A stretch of DNA of 64,000 nt from DASQHW01 sp963837155 (GTDB taxonomy: Bacteria > Actinomycetota > Acidimicrobiia > IMCC26256 > PALSA-610). The position numbers were made by a program, and so were the translations under genes. Shown one piece after another: positions 30,200 through 39,943 of this stretch (its first letter is position 1; every line of letters begins with the position of its first letter). The DNA lies in NCBI GenBank assembly GCA_963837155.1, contig CAWIMB010000002.1:2046001-2110000 (forward strand), given 5' to 3'. The notes below the pieces were generated by a model. That model saw only the letters and a list, made by a program, of their open reading frames with translations. It made no database searches and was not told where the DNA came from.

Positions 30200-32966
30200 G
30201 TCTCCTCGGTGAGCGCCAGCGCGACGGCATCTCTTCGGGAGAGCGCGCGCCCTTGCTGATAGGCGGCGTCGAACGCGCTGTCGCCGAGTTCGTCGCGCAG
30301 GCACCGCTGGTCGTCAGCGCGGAGTTCCGCTTCGGGATGCTGAAACTCCAAACCGAGGCGCTCCACGAGTTGGTCAGCCGCGCCGTGGAGCACCGCGGCT
30401 CGATGGAACTCGTGACTTAACGTGGCGGCCATCGCGCAGCCGAGCACGCCGCACGCAACGAGGAACGGGATGCCTACCCGCAGCGAAAGCGTCAGCGCCT
30501 CGGTGAAATGCCGCCGCGCCGCGTCGCCGACGTGCCGACGGATCTGCACGACTCCGAGGTTGTTGAGCGCGAGTGCGAGGCTCCAGTCGTCGCCGAGTTG
30601 TCGCTGATTGGCTGTCGCCTCCTCGAGGAGCGAACGTGCGGTGTCGAGGTTGCCCTCGTCAATCTCGAGCATTGCGAGGTTCGCGAGCACGTTGTTCGCC
30701 GCAACGTGGTCGCCCACGGCGCGCCGTACTTCCAGCGACTCCTGGCAACAAGGGCTCGTGCTCCGTGCCCGTCGCCTCCGTGATAGACGACATGTGCCAT
30801 CAGGTTGAGGCAATAGCCGATGCAGTGCGGGTCGCCGCTCTGACGAGCGAGGCCCAACGCCTCGTCACCGACGCGACGGGCCGCGTCGAAGTCACGTCGC
30901 AGAAACAAGGAGTACCCAAGCGTGTAGAGGCTTCCGGCGGTGAGGCCCACGTCGCCGAGTCCCCGCGCGATGACGAGCGCTTCGTTTGCGGCCCCGTCCG
31001 CCTCGACGTTCTCACCAAGATCCAAGAGGAGGTCTGCCAAAGCACCGAGGGCGGCCGCGCGCTCCCGGGTCGGCGGCGCCGCGTCGGGTCGAGCAAGCGC
31101 GATCCTCGCCTGCTCCGCGCCTTCCGCGGCGTGCCCTCGATGTCCCCAGAAGTCGACGAGCGCCGCCACGAACCGCAGTCCTTTCTCGGCGCCGTCGGGA
31201 TCGGCGCGCGTTGTTGTCAGGGCGGCGCGAAGGTTGCCGTGTTCGCGCGTCAACCGGTCGTACCAATCGGCCTGATTGATGCCGAACAGTTGTGGCGCGG
31301 CCTGCTCGGCCATCGTCAGGTAATGGTCCCGGTGACGTTGACGTGTCTCGACCAGTTCGGCGTCGCGCGTCGCGAGCCGTTCCATTGCGTATTGGCGGAT
31401 CGTCTCGAGCAGGCCATAGCGCGTCGAGTCGGCGCGCGGTTCGGCTTGCACCAGGCTCTTGTCGACGAGCGCGCCGAGCAGGTCGAGCACTTCGGACGGT
31501 TCGATGTGTTCGCCGTCCGCCACGACGGCTTCGGCAGCCTCGAGGTCCCATCCGCCGACGAACACCGAGGTGCGGCACAGCGCGATCCGTTCGCGCTCCA
31601 GAAGAAGGTCGTACGACCAGCCGACGAGCGCGGCCAATGTTTGCTGCCGGGGGAGCGCCGTACGGCTGCCCCCGCGGAGCAACGTGAACCGTTCGTCGAG
31701 TCGGGCGGCGATCTCGCCAATGCTGAGTGCGCGCAGACGCGCCGCGGCAAGTTCGATCGCCAGCGGAATGCCGTCGAGCTGCCGGCACACCGAAACGACG
31801 GCGTCGACGTTCGAGGGATCGAGCACGAAATCGGGCCGGTGATGCGTTGCCCGCTCCGCGAAGAGCTGGACGGCTTCGTACGAGGCGACGCTTCCCACGT
31901 CCTGTGCTGTCGCGGTCGGCGGGGGGAACGTCAGGGGCGGCACCCGGTAGACGTGTTCACCAGTGATGCCGAGCGGCTCGCGGCTTGTCGCGAGGACCTC
32001 GACCTCGGGGCAGCCGTGCACAAGTCGCTCGGTGATCTTCGCGGCCGTGTCGAGGACGTGCTCACAGTTGTCGAGGACGATGAGGACGGCCCGATCGCGC
32101 AGCGCGTCGACGAGCGACTCGACCATGTCGCGACCCGGTTCCTCGGCCACGTGCAACACAGAAGCGATCTTGGCGGCGACGTGGTCGGGATCGACGATCG
32201 GTGCCAGCTCGACCAGCCAGACGCCGTCACCGCTGCCGTCGAGCAAGTCGGCCGCGACCTGGAGGGCGAGGCGGGTCTTTCCGACGCCGCCGGCACCGGT
32301 CACGGTGACGACACGCGCGTCGTCGAGCAGGTTGCGCACCTGTGCGATCTCGTCATCCCGTCCGACGAATGTGGTCACCTGGGCCGGCAGGTTGTTGGGC
32401 AGGCCCGGGTCTTCCAAGGATTTGAGGGGCGCGAAATCCGTCGCCATACCGGCGGCGCGTACCTGGAAGATCCGCAGCGGAACGCTCAGGTCGCGGAGGC
32501 GATGTTCACCGAGGTCCATGAGGGAGACACCATCGGGCAGCTCCGATTGCACGAGGTCGGCGACCCCCTGCGACAGCACAAGTTGGCCGCCGTGCGCGGT
32601 GCCGAGCATGCGCGACAGGCGATTCAGCATCGGCCCGACGTAGTCGCCTTCAACCTCGGTGCACTCACCGACGTGCAGCGCCATCCGCGCCGTAATCGTG
32701 GCGTCGGCCGGCCAGCGTTCTGTGCCCAGCACGCGTTGGCCGGTGATCGCCGCATCCAACGCATCGGTGGCGGAAGTGAACACGGCGTGGAACGCATCGC
32801 CGACCATCTTGAACACGTGGCCGCCATGGTCTTCGATCGCGCGGCGGACCAAGACGTCGTGGCGTGCCAACGCCACCCGCATGGCGTCCGGGTGCTGCTC
32901 CCACAGGCGCGTGCTGCCCTCGATGTCGGTGAACAGCACAGTCAGAGTCAGCGACCGGGCGTCCAC
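30196..32966 (-). CDS. Class III nucleotidyl cyclase / NB-ARC ATPase / TPR regulator (frameshifted)
   Basis: About 923 aa. Residues 1-170 are a class III adenylate/guanylate cyclase domain (LFTDIEGSTRLWE and VFKMVGDAFHAVF, holding the two metal-binding Asp). A connecting GRDDEI segment leads to an AAA/NB-ARC ATPase with P-loop TGAGGVGKTRLA and LIVLDNCEHV, a winged-helix region and C-terminal TPRs (ALNNLGVVQIRRHVGDAARRHF). One frame change near 30745 separates the last 180 residues. Such proteins are signalling regulators in actinobacteria; this one lacks an obvious DNA-binding domain. Ligand and target are unknown. Confidence 0.85.
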
Positions 32967-33019
32967 GGGCCTTAGTTTGTCGCGCCCGGCCTCGAGCGGC
33001 GACCGGAGTGCGCGGTCCT

Positions 33020-33565
33020 TCAGCCGCCCACAATCGTCGCGGCGAGCGCGACCCGATGGTCCTTCGTCCAGGGCGGCCCCAACGTTGCCCGAGGACCCTG
33101 CAAGACCTCGTCGGCCCGCCCGGCCAGCATGCTGACCGCCCGACCCTCGACGTCCTTCGCGTTGTAGAGGTGGACGCGCCAGCCACGAGCGTGCGCGAGC
33201 TCGGCGAGCAGCTGGCGATACATGATGGCGTCGGCGCGGGCCTCATAGGGCGAGCGACGTTGCACGGCGATGTCGTCGGGGAAGTCCAGCGGCCAGGTTC
33301 GGAGCGAGATCGAGACGACGGGCTCGGGCAGCGCGGTTGCGATTTCGTCGAGGGCAGTTGCCGTCGCCCGAACGACCGACGCTCGCACCTTGGCGACCAG
33401 CGCAACCGTGGCGGCGACATCGAGACGCTTGCTCTCGTAGTGAATCGGTGCCGCCGACAGGCCAGGTTCGATCAGCTCGATCCGCCGACGGTCGACGACC
33501 TCGTGGTCAGCTGACGCCGTCACGGCAACGGCCCAGCCGAAATGATCGGCAATGCCCAAACGCAT
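33020..33565 (-). CDS. Conserved hypothetical protein
   Basis: About 181 aa from the ATG beginning MRLGIADHFGWAVAVTAS; an upstream ATG at 33589 is less likely. It is soluble, without signal peptide or helices. The C-terminal part has HLYNAKDVEGRAVSMLAGRADEVL and GPPWTKDHRVALAATIVGG. I recall similar actinobacterial proteins of unknown function. It stands 53 bases upstream of the cyclase-type regulator gene on the same strand, possibly sharing a transcript. Confidence 0.6.
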   Translation of the reverse strand: MRLGIADHFGWAVAVTASADHEVVDRRRIELIEPGLSAAPIHYESKRLDVAATVALVAKVRASVVRATATALDEIATALPEPVVSISLRTWPLDFPDDIAVQRRSPYEARADAIMYRQLLAELAHARGWRVHLYNAKDVEGRAVSMLAGRADEVLQGPRATLGPPWTKDHRVALAATIVGG

Positions 33566-33648
33566 GTCACTAATAATCTCGCGATGCACACCAGGTTGTT
33601 GGCAGACCGTCCGCGTCGAGACGCGGAGAAGACGAAACTACGCCACGC

Positions 33649-33822
33649 TCACTTGGGTGCGATGTGACGGTGCACGCCGGCGACGTCAACCTCGATCTTC
33701 GATGCACAGTCGCCCGCCCCGAACGTCGTGCCTTGACCGGACGTGACGACGGCGCCGCCGTTGGCTGTCGGCCCTCCGACACCCGAGTTGAACCCCCACA
33801 CGGGCGCGAAGGTGCGGGTCAC
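33649..33822 (-). CDS. Possible small protein or gene fragment (57 aa)
   Basis: A minus-strand frame from GTG 33822 reads TFAPVWGFNSGVGG, GQGTTFGAGDCAS and IEVDVAGVHRHIAPK. This looks more protein-like than the other frames of this 250-base gap. It starts just after the preceding minus-strand gene but has no clear ribosome binding site, so it may be a remnant. No family is recognised. Confidence 0.25.
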   Translation of the reverse strand: MTRTFAPVWGFNSGVGGPTANGGAVVTSGQGTTFGAGDCASKIEVDVAGVHRHIAPK

Positions 33823-33835
33823 AGTTGGCCACGAC

Positions 33836-34118
33836 CTATGCCTGTGCGAGAACCTCGTAGGTCTCTACCGACTTCAGAGTCACGGGTGCACCCGGTAGGG
33901 GCGTTGCGATTGGATCGCTTCCGCAGCTGTTTGGGCCGCACTGTCTGAGTCGTAGAGATGAATCGACCTGGGTAGGTCGCCATGCCGCCGCGCGTAGCCA
34001 GTAGCCGATGACGAAGCCTTGGTGCGTCTTGGCCTTCGGCACGATCATGTCGTGGAGCATTCCTTCTTGCTTCCTCGCGCCTTGGGCCAAGGGTGACATC
34101 GATGGTGATCCCATGCAT
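33836..34118 (-). CDS. Small ABM-like (dimeric alpha/beta barrel) protein (three frameshifts)
   Basis: ATG 34118 has AGAAGGA upstream. Joining frames near 34085, 34005 and 33895 gives about 93 aa. It begins MHGITIDVTL, continues with LHDMIVPKAKTHQGFVIGYW, then LYDSDSAAQTAAEAI, and ends APVTLKSVETYEVLAQA. This order (early beta strand, GF.xGYW, DxxAAxxAAE, VExxEVLA) is that of antibiotic-biosynthesis-monooxygenase-like small proteins. It follows the LuxR-type regulator gene by 26 bases. Three breaks in 280 bases make it a pseudogene candidate, although all are single-base. Confidence 0.55.
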
Positions 34119-34144
34119 CGCTGATGTCCTTCTCGTTTGGGCGA

Positions 34145-35763
34145 TCAGACGAGATGGTGGTCGTAGGCGTACCCGGTGGCGGCGGACCGCGTGGTGACGC
34201 CGAGTTTGGTGAAGATGTGGCTGACGTGGCTGGCAACGGTCTTCTCGCTGATGAACAGTTCCTGTGCGATCACTCGGTTCGTCTTGCCTCGGGCGAGCAG
34301 GATGAGGACCTCGAGCTCGCGCTCGGTAAGGCCGTCGGGTGGCGATGCCGCAGGCTGGGTGATCGTTCCCAGGGTCGGGGTCGCGCCGAGCGAGTCGAGC
34401 ACGGAGCGGGCGGTGTTCGCTTCCATTGCGGCCGCGTCGTGGTCGCCGAGTGCTGCGCACGCGTCGGCGATGAGGAGCCGGGTGCGTGCTGCTTCGTAGC
34501 GCACGCCGAGGGAGTGGAACTCGTTGAAGGCTCTTCGCAGTTCGACGAGCGCGGTGTTGGCGTTGCTTTCGGCCAAGAGCACTGCGCCGCGCGTTCGGGC
34601 GGCGTGGGCGCGCAGGTACGGCGTTGCGAGTTCCGCCGCGAGCACACGGAGCTCGTCGGCCACCATGCCCGCCGCCGCGGTGTCGCCGGCAGCGAGCACG
34701 ATCTCGACGTAGGGACCGAGCATGCGTGCCCGCGACATGGGGTCTTCGGTTTCTCCCACGACTCGACGGATCATCGCGTCGGCGACGTCGATCCGGCCTT
34801 GGGCGAGGCGGAGCAGGGCCAGGCCGGGCTGGGGGTCGCGACCGAACTCGTTGGCGCGCTGATACGCCGTCTCCGCGCCGTCGAAGTCGCAGACGAGGCG
34901 GAGGAGATCACCTTCGATCATGCTTGCGCCGGCGAGGGCGGCCGGGTTGACGGGAGCGGCCAGTCGATCGCAGGCGCGTCGCGCTTCGACGAGTGCGTCG
35001 GGCCACGCGCCCTTCAGTTCCAGCATCTCGGCTCGGTGGAGGAAGCAGTGACCGCGGTAGAGCACGAGCTCTTGTTGGGTTTCGCACCAGCGCGTGAACG
35101 ATTCCGTCCACGAATGGCACCGGGTGATGTCGAACAGTTCCGCGCACACGTCGATCACCGTGCAGTACGCGTCACCGGTCACGATCGGCGAGAGCTCGCG
35201 GGCTTCGATCGACGCCATGGCCTCGTCGAGCAGTGCCATTCCCTCGACGATTTCGCCGAGATAGATCAGCATGCGACCCTCGCCGATCCGCCCGAGCGTG
35301 ACGAGGTCGCGATTGACGTAGCGGGCGCCGATCTTGCCGGCCTGCGACGAAGTGGGCGCGCGCCCCGGCCATGTCGCCGGCCTCGAAGAGCTGCATCATC
35401 GCCAGCCCATATTCGACGTAACCCTGTTCGACGCAGTCGATGTCCGCGTCGTCAAGCATACGAGCCCCGCGGTCGAGCCAGCCTCGACAACGGGCGAAGT
35501 CTCCTTTGAAGCCGAGTCCCTGCCCGAGTCGCATCGCAAAGTACGCCGCCCGGTGCACTGCGCCGTCGTCGATGCACATCTGGTGGGCTCGGACCCAGTA
35601 GCCGAACGCGTCCTCGTCGTGGCCGATGAGGTAGCGCGGTCGCGAGCCGATCGAGATCGTCGATGTCGAGCGCGTCGAGCTCGACGCTCGACAACAGCCG
35701 GAAGGCATCGCCCCACCGGTGATCGTCGCAGGCGGCTCGTGCGTCCTCGATGGCTCGCACCAC
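34145..35763 (-). CDS. LuxR-family transcriptional regulator with TPR-like sensor region (frameshifted)
   Basis: About 540 aa when read across frame changes near 35640, 35340 and 35285. The last 65 residues are a LuxR helix-turn-helix: LTERELEVLILLARGKTNRVIAQELFIS and VASHVSHIFTKLGV (in parts). The rest is helical, TPR-like (RAYFAMRLGQGLG, ARTRGAVLLAESNANTALVELRRAF). No P-loop is seen, so it is not a full LAL/MalT protein. A GTG pair at 35758-35763 is the likely start, 30 bases after the SnoaL-like gene, suggesting one transcript with its neighbours. Confidence 0.75.
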
Positions 35764-35792
35764 GTCGTCCAGTTTGCCGCTCGGACGACGGG

Positions 35793-36195
35793 TCAGGCGA
35801 AGAATGCCTCGCCCACGTCGGGCAGCGCGCCGAGGAACATCCACATCTCGGCGATCCGATCGCCTTCGAACCGGTACACGAAGGCGTTGTCGCGACTCCA
35901 GCGTCTTGCCGTTGCGACCCAGCGTGGCGTGTTCCCACTCGGCGGCCCACCCGTCGGTCCCGACGCAGAACTGCTGTTCGAGCTTGATGTCGCCGTTGGT
36001 GGCTTCGAAGAACGAGCCGATGACTCCGAGGAACCCACCGAGGCCCGCATGGTCGCCCGCCATCGAGTGCGACGGGCCACGGAGGTGGAACACGAAATCG
36101 TCGGTAAAGATCTTCGCCAGGGTGTCATGGTCCTGCTTGAAGATCGCCGGTGTCATGCGGTTGATCGTCTCGACGTTGGGATGATCGTTGCTCAT
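35793..36195 (-). CDS. SnoaL-like / NTF2-fold protein (frameshifted)
   Basis: ATG 36195 is preceded by GGAGG at 7 bases. The product of about 134 aa begins MSNDHPNVETINRMTPAI and shows FTDDFVFHLRGPSHSMAGDHAG, GFLGVIGSFFEAT and, after a shift near 35895, FVYRFEGDRIAEMWMFLG. This is the helix-sheet pattern of SnoaL-like polyketide-cyclase/ketosteroid-isomerase folds. No specific substrate can be named. It lies directly upstream of the LuxR gene and divergent from another SnoaL-like gene. Confidence 0.72.
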
Positions 36196-36402
36196 TGGTC
36201 CTCCAGAGAGCTGGCCGTGCTGTCCGGACGACGGTACGAAGCTCGAGGGCTCGGGCGCATCGGGCGAACCAACGAATTTCGCGGCGCGGCGACTCAGTAG
36301 TTCTACCGATACCGCGCGCACCCGATTCGGTGCTTCTCCCGATGCGCTGATGCCGGCGGTTTCGTACGGTCGCATCGGAGATCACGAACAAGGGAGCCCG
36401 AC
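36196..36402. promoter_or_regulatory. Divergent promoter region between two SnoaL-like genes
   Basis: 207 bases separate two oppositely directed genes of similar fold. Both starts have good ribosome binding sites, so two promoters must lie here. A candidate binding site for the adjacent LuxR regulator would be expected, but no clear palindrome is visible. Confidence 0.3.
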
Positions 36403-36842
36403 ATGAGCCCACTCGAGTCGACCGTCCTCGACGACGCCACCGCACAGGAACTCAGCGAACGACTCGCCGACGTCTTTCGCACCGCCGATGTCGGCGACGT
36501 GCTCACCGACGACGTCTTCCTCGATGGCCACCCGCCGCTGTGGCGCTTCCAACTCGAAGGCCGCGAGACCTTCGCAGCCTGGCTCAAGGGCTATTCGCCC
36601 GACGGCGCCACGATCACGGTGGTGCGCACCATCCCAACCGTGACCGGGTTCGTCACCGAGTTCGTCGGCCGGCACGAGGAGAACGGCGAAGAGATGACCG
36701 ACCGCAAGATCCTGCTGTGCGAGGTGCGCGGTGGCCGCGTCGCCGAGCTGACCGTCTACTGCAGCGGCGACTGGAACGCCGAGCTTCGCGCCCGTCACGC
36801 GGCGGAGAGCTCCGCTCATCCGTCCCTGAGGGTCCGCCATGA
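36403..36842 (+). CDS. SnoaL-like / NTF2-fold protein (frameshift near 3' end)
   Basis: ATG with AAGGGA upstream. About 146 aa, with VFRTADVGDVLTDDVFLDGHPPLWRFQLEG, ITVVRTIPTVTGFVTEFVG and ILLCEVRGGRVAELTVYCSGDW (in parts), the end strand of the NTF2 fold. Staying in frame would run 70 codons into the next gene. A one-base shift near 36795 leads to a TGA at 36840 overlapping the next ATG (ATGA), which I take as the true end. Confidence 0.68.
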
Positions 36843-37691
36843 TCACCGCCACTGCTCGGGAACGAATGCTCGCTGGCCTGCCACCCACTCGCATGCTCGA
36901 CGTCGCCGGCGTTTCGACCGCCGTCCTCGAGGCCGGCCAGGGCCCAAGCCTCGTGTTGCTGCACGGCGGCATCGAGTGCGGTGGTGCCATGTGGGCGCCG
37001 GTGATCGCACGCCTGGCGGCCAACCATCGAGTGGTCGTCCCGGACGTCCCCGGACTGGGTGAATCGGCACCGGTCCCGCGCCTCGACGACGACACCTTCG
37101 CCCGCTGGTTCGACGTAGTCCTCGCGCAGACGCATGTCGACCGGCCGACCCTTGTCGCCCACTCGCTCCTGGGCTCGGTCGCGGCGCGCTACGCGAGCGC
37201 GTCACGGTGACGCCCTCGAAAAGCTCGTGATCTACGCCGCGCCCGGGGTCGGACCGTATCGAATGCCACTGCGACTGCGATACGTCGCGATCCGCTTCGC
37301 CATCCGCCCGACTGCGCGGAACGCGGAGCGATTCGACCGCTTCGCATTACTCGATTTCGACGCAACCCGCGACCGAGACCCGCACTGGTTCGCAGGCTTC
37401 GAGGAGTACACGTGCACGCGCGCAGTGGTGCCCCACGTCAAGCGGACGATGCGGCGCCTCATCAGCTCCGGGACCACGCGGATCCCCGCCGACGTACTCG
37501 CCGCGATCACCACGCCGACCTCGTTGCTATGGGGTCGACACGACCGCATGTGTCCACTCACGGTTGCCGAACACGCCGCCGCAGCCGTCGGATGGCCGTT
37601 GCACGTCATCGAGGACGCCGGCCACGCGCCACATATCGAGCAGCCCGACGCGTTCATACGAACCATCGCAGCCATCGAGTCCGGCGAATGA
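36839..37691 (+). CDS. Alpha/beta hydrolase (frameshifted)
   Basis: About 283 aa. The oxyanion region VLLHGGIECGGAMW, the strand VVVPDVPGLGES and the nucleophile elbow AHSLLGSV are in the first frame. After an inserted base near 37200 come TPTSLLWGRHDRMCP (acid) and EDAGHAPHIEQPDAF (catalytic His). The elbow serine lies in HSLLG rather than the usual GxSxG. Substrate is unknown. It overlaps the SnoaL-like gene and is probably co-expressed with it. Confidence 0.8.
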
Positions 37692-37795
37692 TGTACTCAA
37701 GCCGCAACACTAAGCTTCCCATGGGTCCCGGGAGCAGTTCGGCCCATAATCGGCAGTCACACGGCGATGAGCCACGCCTCCCAAGGGTCGCGGGT

Positions 37796-37820
37796 ACTTA
37801 GCTAAGCTAAGCTAAGGGTT
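37796..37820. repeat. Short GCTAA tandem repeat
   Basis: Three exact GCTAA units (37801-37815), extended to a partly palindromic ACTTAGCTAAG...GCTAAGG stretch. It lies about 30 bases before the degraded hypD tail, in the only noticeably AT-rich part of this 240-base gap. Confidence 0.55.
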
Positions 37821-37850
37821 AAGGTCGCCCCTCCGACACCATTTCCGAGC

Positions 37851-37925
37851 TGCGCAAACGCGTACTAGAACTTCGGCCGGCTACACCGCCAAGCGGCGGT
37901 GACCGTCGGCGGTCGCACGCGCTGA
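37851..37925 (+). pseudogene. Degraded copy of the 3' end of hypD
   Basis: From TACTAGAACTTCGGCCGGCT onward, this stretch matches the last 60 bases of hypD (13848-13907) except for four substitutions and a 3-base insertion; weaker similarity reaches back to about 37851. It still encodes NFGRLH and ends in the same GGTCGCACGCGCTGA. No other part of hypD is near. The next gene converges on it 7 bases later. It marks the end of the 24-kb segment that separates it from intact hypD. Confidence 0.75.
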
Positions 37926-37932
37926 TCGACGG

Positions 37933-38518
37933 CTACGAGCCGGCGACAACAAGGCCCGCGTGCCACCCGGGCGCTCGACCACCACGTGGTGGGTTGACCG
38001 ACGCGACGTCGGCGTCGCTGCGTGCCAGTGCCCACGAGATGACCGAGTTCGAGTTCCACATTTCGCCGGCGTCGAACTCGTCACGGCCCCACACGGGGGT
38101 TGGTATGGATGGCAGGACCTCGAGGATTCGCCGGGCCGTCGTGAGATCGTCGGACACTCGCACCGGACTCGCGATCCGCGGCGCGGATGTCGGGAATCCG
38201 TCCTTCTCGCCAGCGCCGGATCTCGTAGCGGAAGACGCGGAAGCGACCCGCCCATCTCATTCCCACCGGACCTTGCGCGACAACACCGCGCTGTTCGCCG
38301 TGGAGGTCGGGAACCGGCGCCTGCTCGATCACGAAGTGACCTTCCGGAACGCGAACCACCAACGCCGAGTGGTACAGGTCGCAGCGTGCCCGCCGTTGCA
38401 CGAGCGCCGAGACCGCCTCGAACAGCTTGCCGCTGATCCGTACGACGTGCGCGCCCGTGCCCAATGGGATCCAGAAGAGGTCCACCGATCCCGACGGCTC
38501 GCTCACGTTGCCCACCAT
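37933..38518 (-). CDS. Conserved hypothetical protein (frameshifted)
   Basis: About 195 aa from ATG 38518 (MVGNVSEPSGSVDLFWIPLG), joined near 38160 to an ending with PSIPTPVWGRDEFDAGEMW, NSNSVISWALARS and PPRGGRAPGWHAGLVVA. It is soluble, with conserved His/Glu-containing stretches (RCDLYHSALVVRVPEGHFVIEQ, in part). I have seen similar actinobacterial proteins without assigned function. Its end lies 7 bases from the degraded hypD tail. Confidence 0.65.
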
Positions 38519-38594
38519 ACGAGCGAACTGCGCGACAGGAGCCGCTCACGCGACATGCGTCGCGGCAAGCGGCTCCCGTGCGATCGATGCGATC

Positions 38595-38795
38595 TCAGAT
38601 CGGGCGAACGTTTTGTGCTTCGTCGCCCTTCTTCCCGCGTCCGACCTCGAACTCGACGCGCTGGCCTTCGTCCAGCGTCTTGTAACCGTCGCCCTGGATG
38701 GCGGAGAAATGAACGAAGACGTCGTCACCTTGCTCACGCGAGATAAAGCCGAAGCCTTTTTCTGCGTTGAAGAACTTCACTGTGCCTTGTGCCAC
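38595..38795 (-). CDS. cspA: Cold-shock domain protein (CspA family)
   Basis: 66-aa single cold-shock domain beginning at GTG with VAQGTVKFFNAEKGFGFI (RNP1 KGFGFI) and DDVFVHFSAI (RNP2 VFVHF). These bind single-stranded nucleic acids and loosen RNA structure, often in the cold or in stationary phase. The length is typical. Upstream ATG codons in the same frame would add a non-conserved tail and are less likely. It is monocistronic. Confidence 0.93.
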   Translation of the reverse strand: MAQGTVKFFNAEKGFGFISREQGDDVFVHFSAIQGDGYKTLDEGQRVEFEVGRGKKGDEAQNVRPI

Positions 38796-38941
38796 GAATA
38801 CTCGTTTCTCACTGCGGCTGACCGACGAGTTCGGCCTGCTCACAACCCGCGACTGTAGTCATCGTTGGAGTCACCCTGCGTCGTGACCACCGTGTGTCAC
38901 CCAATCTGGCTGGGTAGCGTTTCGGCATCCCGGCTTCACGC

Positions 38942-39682
38942 GTGCTCCTGCAAGCCATCCTCGACACGTCGGACGACGCGATCTTCGGGCTCGATCTCGA
39001 AGGGCGCATCACCAGCTGGAACCGCAGCGCCGAGCGGCTCTTCGGGCATTCCACCCCGGAAATCTTGGGCCGGCAGGCGTCGTCGTTGTTCCCGCCACAC
39101 CTGCAGGACGACGCGGCGGTCGTGTTCAAGACCGTTGCCGCCGGCGACGAGCTGCGGCATTTCGACTCGGAGATCCAGCGCCGCGACGGCATGCCGGTAC
39201 CGATCTCGCTGTCGGCGTGCCCGGTGAGCGGCGCGGGCGACGAGACCGCGGCGATTGCGATCGCGCGTGACACCACCGAGCAGCGACTGGCGCAGGCCAC
39301 GCTCGCCGAGAGCGACGCACGGATGCGGGAGAGCGAGGCGCTCGCCCACGTCGGCAGCTGGCTGTGGGACGTGCGCACCAACACCGTGCAGTGGAGCGAC
39401 GAGATGCACCGCATGGTGGGCATCGATCCGCTCGACTTCGACGGCACGCTCAACGCGCACGTCGCACCGATCCACCGCGACGACCGGGCGCGTGTGCGCG
39501 AGGCGCTGCTGGATGCGGCCGAGACCGGACGGGGCTTCGAGGAGGAGTACCGCATCGCGCGTCCGGACGGCGTGTTGCGGTGGGTGTACGCCCGGGCGGT
39601 GGCCGCGGTCGGTTCGGCGGGAACGGTGGTCGGGTTACGCGGGATCAGCCAGGACGTCACCGACCGGCGGCCGGCCGAGTAG
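38942..39682 (+). CDS. Double PAS-domain sensor protein
   Basis: About 246 aa from GTG 38942. First PAS domain, about residues 1-120 (ILDTSDDAIFGLDLEGRITSWN...AERLFG, ending IARDTTEQR). Second PAS/PAC, about 130-245 (HVGSWLWDVRTNTVQWSDEMHRM, in part; LRGISQDVTDRR). No kinase, cyclase or DNA-binding output domain follows before the stop, so it would have to signal to a separate partner, unless the gene is truncated by another frameshift. The start lacks a clear ribosome binding site. Confidence 0.75.
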   Translation: MLLQAILDTSDDAIFGLDLEGRITSWNRSAERLFGHSTPEILGRQASSLFPPHLQDDAAVVFKTVAAGDELRHFDSEIQRRDGMPVPISLSACPVSGAGDETAAIAIARDTTEQRLAQATLAESDARMRESEALAHVGSWLWDVRTNTVQWSDEMHRMVGIDPLDFDGTLNAHVAPIHRDDRARVREALLDAAETGRGFEEEYRIARPDGVLRWVYARAVAAVGSAGTVVGLRGISQDVTDRRPAE

Positions 39683-39685
39683 CGG

Positions 39686-39943
39686 TTAGTCGCGGCCGAA
39701 CAACACGCGGACGCGCGTCACGACGTCGCCGCTCTCGCCGTCGGCAGCTGACGCGGCACCGTCGAGCACCGAAGCGAGCTCGCGGAGGCCGTGACTCACG
39801 TGCGACCGCGCGGCCGACACCACATCGGCGAACTCTTGGGAGTCGCGCAACGCACGCAGCGAGCTCGTGAGGTCGTCGAAGTCCTTCTTGCCGGTGCGGG
39901 CCCCGACGACGAAGCCCGCCGCAAACGCGATCAACATTCCCAT
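39686..39943 (-). CDS. Small membrane-anchored protein, YtxH-like
   Basis: 85 aa. The N-terminal GMLIAFAAGFVVGARTG is one short membrane segment with a glycine-rich end; the rest is an amphipathic helix (SSLRALRDSQEFADVVSAAR). The pattern resembles YtxH-like stress proteins but similarity is only general. The ATG overlaps the stop of the upstream PadR-YceI gene, and CTGGAG precedes it. Confidence 0.6.
   Translation of the reverse strand: MGMLIAFAAGFVVGARTGKKDFDDLTSSLRALRDSQEFADVVSAARSHVSHGLRELASVLDGAASAADGESGDVVTRVRVLFGRD

Noticed and set aside
30573..32975. An 800-codon plus-strand open frame opposite the cyclase/NB-ARC gene
   Set aside because: High-GC shadow frame; the minus strand carries the cyclase and P-loop motifs.
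36403..37062. A 219-aa SnoaL-like protein extending into the hydrolase gene
   Set aside because: After residue 135 the extension is arginine-rich and overlaps the hydrolase start; the alternative end forms an ATGA junction.
13908..37850. Prophage or integrative element genes within the segment bounded by hypD ends
   Set aside because: No integrase, recombinase, transposase, capsid or transfer gene could be recognised, so only the flanking duplication supports insertion.
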